Shown piece by piece: positions 16,573 through 24,580 of a stretch of 64,000 bases of DNA. The notes beneath the pieces are model-generated. The model worked only from the letters and a program-made list of their open reading frames with translations. It was not told the DNA's origin and did no database searches. The position numbers and the translations under genes were made by a program. Each line of letters starts with the position of its first letter. The stretch's first letter is position 1. Source of the DNA: Leptolyngbya sp. PCC 7375 (GTDB taxonomy: Bacteria > Cyanobacteriota > Cyanobacteriia > Phormidesmidales > Phormidesmidaceae); the NCBI RefSeq assembly GCF_000316115.1, contig NZ_JH993797.1, forward strand, positions 2,466,486 to 2,530,485. Reading direction: 5' to 3'.

Positions 16573-17841
16573 ATGGTCGTCACCAACGCCCTTACCAAAC
16601 CCAACGTTTGCGAAACCAAACAAATTCGACTTACCAGTCGTCTACTGCACATTGGCTCTGCTGTCTCGCGCCTGAGTCCCTTTGAATATATCCAAACCAG
16701 TAAGTTTGTCTATCTAGCCAAGCCGGATGCACTGGCACGTACGCTCAAGGCCAGGGGATTTCTCGATGAATATATTCGCCGCATCGAAAATCGAGAGAAG
16801 ATTACTTCCCTATTAGAAGATGCCTTAGGCAAACAGTGGTGGCAGGCAACTGACACTGATGACGAACCTTTATTTCCTAAGCACCTACGCAGTCTTAACT
16901 GGGCCAGTCAGGTAACTGACTTGCGTCCCATGATTCGTAATGGGTTTGGTTTTCATTTCATTCCTGGATCATCAATCAAAGGGGCTATTAGAACGGCTAT
17001 TGCCTATCATCTGCTCAAGAATGCTGGTAAATATCAAGTGCCCCAGGCTCAACGGGTAAGCCAGATTGAGCAACGGTTGCAGCAGTCCATGGGCGAACTC
17101 AAGCGCAAGGCCAAGTTTTTTGACGACCGCCAGTTTATGGATCAGTTCTTTAGTGCCTATGGTCTGCAATATCAAGATCGTCCAGTAAAAAGCCGTTCTG
17201 GTCCAAACACCGATATTCTGAGAGCTTTACAGGTAAGTGATACTGGCCCTCTTCAAGAGCAGCGAATTCAGCCTGAGGGTAAACGAGCTTTCTTTAGAAA
17301 TTTGCCCATTGTCTCCGAGGTAGTAGTCTCTAGTCGTTTTGGGGACTATCGGGCAAAGCGACGAGCGTCTATCTATGCTGAAATGCTGCTCAACGTAAAT
17401 GCTGAATTTACCCTCAGTTTGGACCATGAGATGCTGAGCTGGTTTCACCATGAGCAAGGAATGAAGCTGCCCTTTGAGACCTTGGACGACATTCTCAATA
17501 TTTGTCGTGACTTTGCTCAAGATCAATGGGATTTTGAACACGACTACTGGAATGCAGTAAAAGACAATCCCAACGAGCGAGATGGTGCTCTGGACTTTAG
17601 TTACATTCGCGAGATTTACGAGCCAGAGACATGTCCCCATAGCCTACGCATGGGCTGGGCCAGCGGCATGATGGGCACCACAATAAACATGTTGCTACCA
17701 GATGAAACCGCCTCACAAGTTCGAGATACCTGTGGCATCAAGGCTCCAGGTTTTGAGGCACCAAAGTCCAGACGTACGGTAATGGATGGCCGGGGTGAAA
17801 TTCACTTTGTTCCAGGTTGGGTCAAGTTTGAGGTGCGCTAA
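16573..17841 (+). CDS. csm5: Csm5, RAMP cap at the crRNA 3' side
   Basis: About 422 residues, starting at the ATG at 16573 (a TTG at 16564 is in frame). LTSRLLHIGSAVSRLSPFEY at the N-terminus and GFHFIPGSSIKGAIRTAIAY are the RAMP signatures of Csm5. The C-terminus has LRMGWASGMMGTTINMLL, a glycine-rich loop. Csm5 ends the backbone and recruits crRNA-trimming nucleases in known systems. It is the only gene of the operon with a longer spacer before it, filled by a pyrimidine-rich tract, but its own stop lies two bases before cas6. Confidence 0.93.
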   Translation: MVVTNALTKPNVCETKQIRLTSRLLHIGSAVSRLSPFEYIQTSKFVYLAKPDALARTLKARGFLDEYIRRIENREKITSLLEDALGKQWWQATDTDDEPLFPKHLRSLNWASQVTDLRPMIRNGFGFHFIPGSSIKGAIRTAIAYHLLKNAGKYQVPQAQRVSQIEQRLQQSMGELKRKAKFFDDRQFMDQFFSAYGLQYQDRPVKSRSGPNTDILRALQVSDTGPLQEQRIQPEGKRAFFRNLPIVSEVVVSSRFGDYRAKRRASIYAEMLLNVNAEFTLSLDHEMLSWFHHEQGMKLPFETLDDILNICRDFAQDQWDFEHDYWNAVKDNPNERDGALDFSYIREIYEPETCPHSLRMGWASGMMGTTINMLLPDETASQVRDTCGIKAPGFEAPKSRRTVMDGRGEIHFVPGWVKFEVR

Positions 17842-17843
17842 TC

Positions 17844-18608
17844 ATGCTAATTCGCTCCACATGGACCCTCAAGGTCGATGCTCCAACTACACTGCCTAAG
17901 TCTTATCGGTTAGAGATGTCTAAGCATTTGCATAGTCTTGCAGGCCTGGAGGTGGGAGGGGCGGCTATGCCTAACACTACATTCTCTGGGCTTCAGGGGC
18001 GTACGCAGTATGCCGATGGGTTTGTCACGTTGCAGCCAGATGAGTTTTATCAGCTCTCACTAAGTGGGTTACAGAAAAATGTGTCTAAGGCAATTGCATC
18101 TCTAGAACTATCAGACACTTTAGAGTTACTGGGAGCACGCTTAAAAGTTATTGATCGAGTTGACGACACTACTAGCTACGAGGCTCTATATCATCGCTAT
18201 GTAGCCGATGAGCCGGAACCTGAGCGTCAGATTACTCTTTCATTTCCAGCACCAACAGCATTTTCTCAACAACGCACCTATTTGCCATTGCCCGTGCCTA
18301 CATTGATGTTACGTAGCTGGCTAGAGCGTTGGAATGAATTTGCCCCAGTGTATTTGGGTAAGGATGATTTAATCGGTTACCTAGGAGAAACTGTTGTATT
18401 GTCTCGTCATCGTATTCAAACCCAGGCATTTCCTATCCATAAGGGTATGGTGAGCGGCTTTACCGGCACGATCACATTGAGTGTTTTGCAGCGAGGCGAT
18501 TCGTTATTAGCTCAAGTAGCAAACCTGCTGACCCACTACGCACAGTTTTCAGGCACTGGCATCAAGACTCGACTAGGTATGGGGCAAACAGTTATTCAAG
18601 CACCTTAA
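17844..18608 (+). CDS. cas6: Cas6 pre-crRNA endoribonuclease
   Basis: 254-residue RAMP that cuts pre-crRNA within repeats, leaving an 8-base 5' handle. The C-terminus has the family glycine-rich motif FSGTGIKTRLGMGQTVI. AFPIHKGMVSGFTGTITLSV and YLPLPVPTLMLRSWLERWN match the second half of the fold. It is the only cas6 in the window and would have to serve both arrays, whose repeats share a CCCC-stem-GGGG layout and a GAAAC end. It follows csm5 by two bases. Confidence 0.93.
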   Translation: MLIRSTWTLKVDAPTTLPKSYRLEMSKHLHSLAGLEVGGAAMPNTTFSGLQGRTQYADGFVTLQPDEFYQLSLSGLQKNVSKAIASLELSDTLELLGARLKVIDRVDDTTSYEALYHRYVADEPEPERQITLSFPAPTAFSQQRTYLPLPVPTLMLRSWLERWNEFAPVYLGKDDLIGYLGETVVLSRHRIQTQAFPIHKGMVSGFTGTITLSVLQRGDSLLAQVANLLTHYAQFSGTGIKTRLGMGQTVIQAP

Positions 18609-18658
18609 AAACTAAGACTACCAATTACACAACAGCCATTTACTCATTAAAGGTAGAA

Positions 18659-18898
18659 ATGAGCGACACAAAGATGATCTGCTTAATTGGTGAACAACCA
18701 GTTCCCAATCTTTTACCAATATTACACTGTCAGCCAGATGAAGTTATTCTTATTTGTATATCTAGGACAGAGCCAGTTAAGAACAACCTTACCAAAGTAC
18801 TAAGAAACTATAAATTTGAGCAAGGGCATAGATTTGAGCGTATCGAAGCTCGTTCAATTGATCGAGTGCATTGGTTATCAGTCGGGTTGATTTTATAG
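18659..18898 (+). CDS. Truncated Card1/Can2-like CARF segment
   Basis: 79 residues with an AAAGGTAG ribosome site. MICLIGEQPVPNLLPI followed by DEVILICISRTEPVKNNLTKVL is the first half of a CARF Rossmann domain of the Card1/Can2 type, whose members begin with a similar SEQxIPN motif. The second half with the TGGTK-type motif and the PD-(D/E)XK nuclease are missing, since the frame ends at TAG within the next gene's leader. It may be a remnant or a small regulatory half-domain. It overlaps the long form of the next frame by 28 bases. Its GC and codon look does not differ obviously from its neighbours. Confidence 0.7.
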   Translation: MSDTKMICLIGEQPVPNLLPILHCQPDEVILICISRTEPVKNNLTKVLRNYKFEQGHRFERIEARSIDRVHWLSVGLIL

Positions 18899-18912
18899 GA
18901 CATCAGGATAAT

Positions 18913-19776
18913 ATGCAGCGTAATCCAGTTCTCGAAGCTATTGCTGACCCTACTAAAAACTTTTTGGCATTTTTACTCATTGGTATTTTTGGCCTGGGTA
19001 TCATCAGCGGCGGTATCTCAAATCTGCTGCTAGAAACACTGGGTGACTGGCTACAAAATTCTTTCGGTATTAACAAAATCCTATTTCAGCTGCTAGTAGT
19101 GGGTTTTATTAGCCTGCTAATTTTATTCAGCATTTACTTTACCAATCTGGCCCGACGTATCCGTGAACTATTGGGCCATGAAGAAATTCAGATTAAAAAT
19201 ATACTGGAACTAACCGATACCTTTATTGGACTCATTGCTATTCCCAGCCTGGGCAGACCTGGTAAAAAAACTCCAGCTGAACTTGCTATTCGCCACCATT
19301 GGAAACAAGGTCGAGGCAAACTACGTTACTGCTGGCTGATTTGCACACCAGATGCCCTGGACTCGACCAGAGAGTTTTTGCAGGTACTTAAACAGGAATG
19401 CATTGATGATCAGTTTGGTTGTGAGATTTACGATCAAACCAATCACCCATTTCCGCCGATCACTCAAATCGGAACATCGTTACATATTCGACTAATGGTT
19501 TTAGATCCCAGATGTATTAACGATCCAAATCATATCCGTGAGTTAGTAGATGGTCTGTATGATACGGCTAATCAGCAAACGGGTTTAACCTCTCCAGAGA
19601 TTATTGCTGACTATACTGGCGGTACAAAGTCGATGACAGCGGGTATTGTATTGGCCTGCACTGAGCCCAATCGGCCATTACAGTATTTACTAAGCCAGTA
19701 CGGAGCTAATGGAGAAATTACAGCCTCCCAATTGATGAAAGTAATGCTGTCTTACCGTATACGAGCTGTTAGATGA
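18913..19776 (+). CDS. Membrane-anchored CARF effector
   Basis: 287 residues from the ATG at 18913, preceded by CAGGATAAT as ribosome site; an upstream TTG at 18871 is less likely. Two membrane helices at about 17-37 and 54-77, joined by a short loop, put both ends on one side. A charged linker follows (NLARRIRELLGHEEIQIKN), then a CARF domain at about 100-285 with strands FIGLIAIP, RYCWLICTP and HIRLMVLDP, and the nucleotide-binding DYTGGTKSMTAG near 233-243. No nuclease domain is seen. Inference: cyclic oligoadenylate binding changes the membrane part, as in the CARF membrane effector Cam1. It sits between the csm operon and array 2. Confidence 0.82.
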   Translation: MQRNPVLEAIADPTKNFLAFLLIGIFGLGIISGGISNLLLETLGDWLQNSFGINKILFQLLVVGFISLLILFSIYFTNLARRIRELLGHEEIQIKNILELTDTFIGLIAIPSLGRPGKKTPAELAIRHHWKQGRGKLRYCWLICTPDALDSTREFLQVLKQECIDDQFGCEIYDQTNHPFPPITQIGTSLHIRLMVLDPRCINDPNHIRELVDGLYDTANQQTGLTSPEIIADYTGGTKSMTAGIVLACTEPNRPLQYLLSQYGANGEITASQLMKVMLSYRIRAVR

Positions 19777-20063
19777 TAATAAGAAGCGTTACAGATGTTT
19801 CCAGCCGTAATCAGCGCGACTGCATAGCTGTTTTCTATGGCAGGCAGCTCTTAGAGCAATGAAAGCCTTTGCCAGAGCCACTTAGCAACATTTTGAACGT
19901 CTATGGGGTCCGCGCAAATGCTGGAACATTAGTAAAAGCAATACTTTGAAGGATTAAGGCAACCTGAAAAAATGTATTTTTACTCGACGGTTGACTATAA
20001 TAGGGTAGCTTCGCGCAAATGCACCTTGAAAACTAAATGCAGTCAACGTTTCAATTGGCTGCA
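19777..20063 (+). promoter_or_regulatory. Leader of CRISPR array 2
   Basis: Non-coding region before the first repeat. It holds TATAAT at 19996-20001 (a -10 candidate; the -35 is poor), two copies of CGCGCAAATGC near 19911 and 20012, and ACCTTGAAAACTAAAT near 20023-20038. The last matches the array 1 leader. The first repeat starts about 26 bases after that motif. Confidence 0.65.
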
Positions 20064-21521
20064 GTCACAACCAACCACTTCCCCTCACGGGGATTGAAAC
20101 GTCTCCATGTCCCAATAAGCGCCGTTTCTCGCCTGTCACAACCAACCACTTCCCCTCACGGGGATTGAAACCAGGCAAGTTATACCCAGGGCGGGCAAAC
20201 TTGAGAGTCACAACCAACCACTTCCCCTCACGGGGATTGAAACATAATCACACCCCCGCAAAATCTCCAAAACTTCAGGTCACAACCAACCACTTCCCCT
20301 CACGGGGATTGAAACAATTTCTGGGCTTGATCCTGTTGCGATGAAAGAAAGTCACAACCAACCACTTCCCCTCACGGGGATTGAAACAGTTGATAATTAA
20401 TTGAGTTAAACTAATTAGTGAAGTCACAACCAACCACTTCCCCTCACGGGGATTGAAACGGTAAGCAAGCTCTTGTCGGAGGGAAACCAACTCGGACTAC
20501 TGTCACAACCAACCACTTCCCCTCACGGGGATTGAAACGGATTGGGCTGACTTGTCCGACGAGCAAAGAGAGGTCACAACCAACCACTTCCCCTCACGGG
20601 GATTGAAACGAAACCCACCCACAACTAGCAAGTCGCTCCTGTCTGTCACAACCAACCACTTCCCCTCACGGGGATTGAAACACTCCGTAGTCTTGGCAAC
20701 GCAGCAATAGATCCAAGTCACAACCAACCACTTCCCCTCACGGGGATTGAAACACTTACACCCCTGGAGCAAATCCAATTGAGCGGCTGTCACAACCAAC
20801 CACTTCCCCTCACGGGGATTGAAACTACCAGTACCTTGGCCTGCACCAGAGCATCCAGAAGTCACAACCAACCACTTCCCCTCACGGGGATTGAAACAGA
20901 TTAGAAGCCCAGATTCGTAGGCTTGAGTCTAGGTCACAACCAACCACTTCCCCTCACGGGGATTGAAACTTTGAAACATCGGATTTCATTTTCTCCACAA
21001 TTTGTCACAACCAACCACTTCCCCTCACGGGGATTGAAACGGGTCTTCAATCGTGCCAGTGGCGCAAAATGTTTCAGTCACAACCAACCACTTCCCCTCA
21101 CGGGGATTGAAACAAATTCTCAGGTGGACGCAACCCGACTATTCTATGTCACAACCAACCACTTCCCCTCACGGGGATTGAAACGTTGCTTCCCGTTACT
21201 GATCCCTCAGTGGTGGGCGTCACAACCAACCACTTCCCCTCACGGGGATTGAAACCTAGAGATTGTTTCTGTGCCTTGACGACTCATAATCGTCACAACC
21301 AACCACTTCCCCTCACGGGGATTGAAACAGAGAAGTACGCGACACCTAAAAAGAAGGAATCTAGTCACAACCAACCACTTCCCCTCACGGGGATTGAAAC
21401 CAAACACTTTTCTATCCATAATGAGCCATCGTTGAGTCACAACCAACCACTTCCCCTCACGGGGATTGAAACAAGTCTTTTGATCACTCCGATCAGACTA
21501 TTCCTTGTCACAACCAACCAC
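20064..21521 (+). CRISPR. CRISPR array 2, 21 repeats of 37 bp
   Basis: The repeat begins GTCACAACCAACCACTTCCC and ends CTCACGGGGATTGAAAC. Twenty full, identical copies start at 20064, 20135, 20207, 20279, 20351, 20423, 20502, 20573, 20645, 20717, 20789, 20861, 20933, 21004, 21077, 21148, 21219, 21292, 21364 and 21436. The last, at 21507, stops after GTCACAACCAACCAC. The 20 spacers are 34-36 bp except one of 42 bp (20460-20501). The leader is on the left, the trailer on the right, and the crRNA strand is plus. Perfect repeats suggest an array that is or was recently active. No cas1/cas2 pair specific to it is present apart from RT-Cas1/Cas2 at 4943-7083. Confidence 0.99.
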
Positions 21522-21727
21522 ATTATTTTCATGCAGACACCTTAGTCCAAAGTGACAGAGATCAAGAATTAAGCCAAAAATAAGCCAGCTATACAGTAGC
21601 TTTTCTGAATCTAAGACATAGTGAGCCATTAGCGCTCCAATTCGTTTCGTTTTTTGTAACTCAGAGGACATCCGGGCTCAGCATCAGCCATACTAGCGGC
21701 CATAGTTGCCTGTATGGAAATCGGCCT

Positions 21728-22606
21728 ATGGTTATCCCCATCATTCCAGCTCAACTGAGCATTTTCAAAGATGCACGGGATTATCAGATCTTGTGTTTAG
21801 CCTTATTTCTAGTTTTAGGTGTTGCCATGCGCGATTGGTCACTACAGCCAGCCATCGTCGCTACAGCAATCATCACAGCGTTGGGGAGCCAGGGGTTATG
21901 TTCTTGGCTAATGTCTCACAATTCATCATCAAACCAGCTGCAAACAATATCTCCAGCTGAATTCAACTGGCATAGTCCATTGATTACCGCATTGGGCCTC
22001 AGCCTACTACTGCGCACAGACCACATAGCCACTATGGCTCTTGCAGCTAGCATTGCCATTGCCAGCAAATTCTTTTTTAAGGTCAACGACAAACATTTTT
22101 TCAATCCTGCCAATCTCGGCATTATCGCAGCCCTGACGCTCACCAATGACGCTTGGGTATCACCAGGACAATGGGGCGATGAAATTTGGTACGGTCTAAT
22201 TTTTATGGGTGCTGGGGGCATGGTACTCAAGCGCGTAGGACGTTGGGACACCACCGGCATGTTTTTAGCCAGTTACGCTCTTTTAGAAGCTGTGCGTAAT
22301 CTCTATCTTGGTTGGACCTGGGATGTGTGGGCACACCGAATGATGAGTGGCTCGTTATTGTTGTTTGCGCTGTTTATGGTGACTGACCCAAGGTCAATTC
22401 CTAATGCCCGACCAGCACGACTACTTTGGGCATTAGCAATTGCTGTGCTGACGTTTGTTTTACGTAATCACTTTTATCTCTCTACAGCAGTTTTCTGGGC
22501 ATTGTTTGCGTTAGCTCCGTTAACAATTATGCTTGACAAACTTTGGGAGTCTCCTCGATTTGAGTGGAAACAGTTTAGGAGAGTAGAGTTATCGTCTACG
22601 AGATAG
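21728..22606 (+). CDS. RnfD/NqrB-like membrane protein
   Basis: 292-residue membrane protein with about eight hydrophobic segments. KHFFNPANLGI and DAWVSPGQWG, and later FMVTDPRSIP, are hallmarks of the RnfD/NqrB/RsxD family, the membrane subunit of ion-pumping electron transport complexes. No other Rnf subunits are near. The product is therefore a stand-alone relative, perhaps a flavin- or quinone-linked membrane protein working with the following DUF2330 protein. A usual covalent FMN-Thr motif was not identified. The gene lies 200 bases after array 2. Its start ATG follows TCGGCCT without a clear ribosome site. Confidence 0.85.
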   Translation: MVIPIIPAQLSIFKDARDYQILCLALFLVLGVAMRDWSLQPAIVATAIITALGSQGLCSWLMSHNSSSNQLQTISPAEFNWHSPLITALGLSLLLRTDHIATMALAASIAIASKFFFKVNDKHFFNPANLGIIAALTLTNDAWVSPGQWGDEIWYGLIFMGAGGMVLKRVGRWDTTGMFLASYALLEAVRNLYLGWTWDVWAHRMMSGSLLLFALFMVTDPRSIPNARPARLLWALAIAVLTFVLRNHFYLSTAVFWALFALAPLTIMLDKLWESPRFEWKQFRRVELSSTR

Positions 22607-22738
22607 ACAAAAAATGCCTCAACAGAACTCTTCTAATTAGTTCAGAAACATCTACCAACACACAACATCCCCTCTCGGGCTACAGGGTATACACATCTAG
22701 AAGATAATGTCCCAAAAGGTAGGCTTGGCCTTGAATTG

Positions 22739-22882
22739 GCCCACTCTGCGAGAAGCCGCTTTGGCGTCTACATCCTAAATCCTTCTCCCTGGGGGCGAAG
22801 GACTTTGAGGCCAGGCCCCCCTTCTCCCTCAGGGAGTAAGGGGTTGGGGGCTGTAGAGCTTTGCTCTTCTCGCAGAGTGGGC
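22739..22882. mobile_element. MITE-like element with 17-bp terminal inverted repeats
   Basis: GCCCACTCTGCGAGAAG at 22739-22755 is exactly complemented at 22866-22882, giving a 144-bp unit without coding capacity. The interior has paired C/T-rich and G-rich strings (CCTTCTCCCT, AGGGAGTAAGGGG). It lies between the RnfD-like gene and the DUF2330 gene. No clear target duplication is visible. The flanking gap has nothing else recognisable. Confidence 0.65.
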
Positions 22883-23006
22883 TCGAAATCTAGAGCTAGC
22901 TCTCTGACTTATGTATACACCGTAGCCCAGGAGGGGAGAGAGTTTCGGCTTCGCATTAGGGACTGCATTATCTCTCTATTTTCCGTTTTTAGTGAAGGAA
23001 CCCTGT

Positions 23007-24485
23007 ATGACTAGTTTGTTGCGCATAGCCATGATGGCAATGATTGCCTTTGCCACACTCATCATCCATCCCCAACCTGCCCACGCATTCTGTGGCTTCT
23101 ATGTTGCTAAGGCAGATGCTGAACTATATAACAAAGCCTCTCAGGTTGCCATTGCCCGCGACGGCAATCACACCGTACTGACCATGGGCAACGACTATCA
23201 GGGTGAGGTCAACGACTTTGCCCTGGTGGTGCCTGTGCCCACCATCATTACTGAAGACCAGGTGGACGTGGCCGAAAAAGTAGTGCTCGACCGCCTTGAT
23301 GCCTTCAGTGCACCGCGTCTGGTGGAATATTTCGACAGTGATCCTTGCGAAATTATGTACCGTTTGGAAACCGAAGAATCACTGCGATTTGCCGATGGTG
23401 CCCCCCCCTCGGCGGCCCCATCACCCCGATCGTCAGCAGCTTTAGGTGTCACCATTGAGGAACAATTTTCCGTTGGGGAATATGACATTTTAATTCTCAG
23501 CGCCCGTGAATCGGATGGACTAGAAACCTGGCTCAGACAAAATCAATATCAGCTGCCCGACGGCGCTAGCCAGGTATTGGCCCCTTACATTCGTCAGGGC
23601 ATGAAGTTCTTTGTGGCTAAGGTCAATTTGCAAGAGCTTGATAGCAGTGGATATCAATCTTTGAGACCGCTACAAATCAGCTATGATTCACCAAAATTTA
23701 TGCTGCCGATACGGCTGGGCATGCTAAACGCCGATGGCGATCAGGATCTGCTGGTCTATCTTCTTTCTCCAGAAGGACGTATCGAACTGACGAACTATCG
23801 CACGGTGAATATTCCCACTGATGTTGACCTGCCTTTATTTGTGCAGAACGACTTTGGCAATGTTTATCCAGAGATGTTTCAGCGGCGCTATGAGCAGGAA
23901 AACAAAAATGTGGCGTTTCTTGAATATGCCTGGGATATGCGCAGCTGCGATCCATGCTCGGCTCCAGTATTGAGTCTGTCTGAACTAGAGGCAGCTGGTG
24001 TCACCTGGCTCAGCCAAGGCGCTAACCAGCGACGTCCGTCTCCCAATATTGGCACTCCGCCAAGACCAGCAGCACCTTCTATATTTATTTCCCGGCTCCA
24101 CGTGCGTTACAACCGCGATAAGTTTCCGGAAGATCTGATGTTTCAAACGACATCTAATCGGCAGTTTTTCCAGGGGCGCTATGTCACTCGCCATGCCTTT
24201 ACCGGCAGCCTTGATTGCCCAGCTCGCCTACGGGAGGAGTACCCCAATGTCGAGGCTCGTCGTGAGTTGGAAGCATGGACCGGTGAAGACTACCGCAAGA
24301 TTGTTAACGATGCCCAAGACCGTGGGCGGGCCTATCTACGTAACCTCATGGCTCGCTTTGAGCGGGAGTCCCAAAATTTAGCTCGCCTCACCGGTCGGGA
24401 TATCCAAACGATTCGTCAGCGCATTAGCGACGAAGTCCCTCAACCAATACCATCCCCCTGGCTAATCCGATATCCCAAAAGTTAG
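23007..24485 (+). CDS. DUF2330 exported protein
   Basis: 492 residues from the ATG at 23007, whose ribosome site GAAGGA lies about 10 bases upstream; a GTG at 22992 is in frame. A signal peptide runs to HPQPAHAFCGFYVAKAD. The first mature residues FCGFYV...DAELYNKASQVAIARDG match the start of DUF2330. Further conserved points are DFALVVPVPT and MKFFVAKV. Cys residues at FDSDPCE and MRSCDPCSAP may form disulphides or bind a cofactor. Function is unknown. It follows the RnfD-like gene, a pairing I believe recurs in cyanobacteria, which hints at a periplasmic partner. Confidence 0.88.
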   Translation: MTSLLRIAMMAMIAFATLIIHPQPAHAFCGFYVAKADAELYNKASQVAIARDGNHTVLTMGNDYQGEVNDFALVVPVPTIITEDQVDVAEKVVLDRLDAFSAPRLVEYFDSDPCEIMYRLETEESLRFADGAPPSAAPSPRSSAALGVTIEEQFSVGEYDILILSARESDGLETWLRQNQYQLPDGASQVLAPYIRQGMKFFVAKVNLQELDSSGYQSLRPLQISYDSPKFMLPIRLGMLNADGDQDLLVYLLSPEGRIELTNYRTVNIPTDVDLPLFVQNDFGNVYPEMFQRRYEQENKNVAFLEYAWDMRSCDPCSAPVLSLSELEAAGVTWLSQGANQRRPSPNIGTPPRPAAPSIFISRLHVRYNRDKFPEDLMFQTTSNRQFFQGRYVTRHAFTGSLDCPARLREEYPNVEARRELEAWTGEDYRKIVNDAQDRGRAYLRNLMARFERESQNLARLTGRDIQTIRQRISDEVPQPIPSPWLIRYPKS

Positions 24486-24580
24486 CAAGGTGGACCATGC
24501 CCACAGCGACTAGCCGACAATGGCATGTATCGGTGGGCATGTATCGCTAGAATAGCTAGGACTTGGTTCTGGATAGTCCT

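Noticed and set aside
18871..18912. TTG start for the membrane CARF gene
   Set aside because: The ATG at 18913 has a better ribosome site, and the added residues have no conserved features.
20275..21545. Frames of 70-122 codons across array 2
   Set aside because: They are repeat translations of the 37-bp unit (RFNPREGKWLVVT-type) and not genes.
22736..23014. 92-codon ORF before the DUF2330 gene
   Set aside because: It lies over the MITE-like element and stops just after the start of the real gene.
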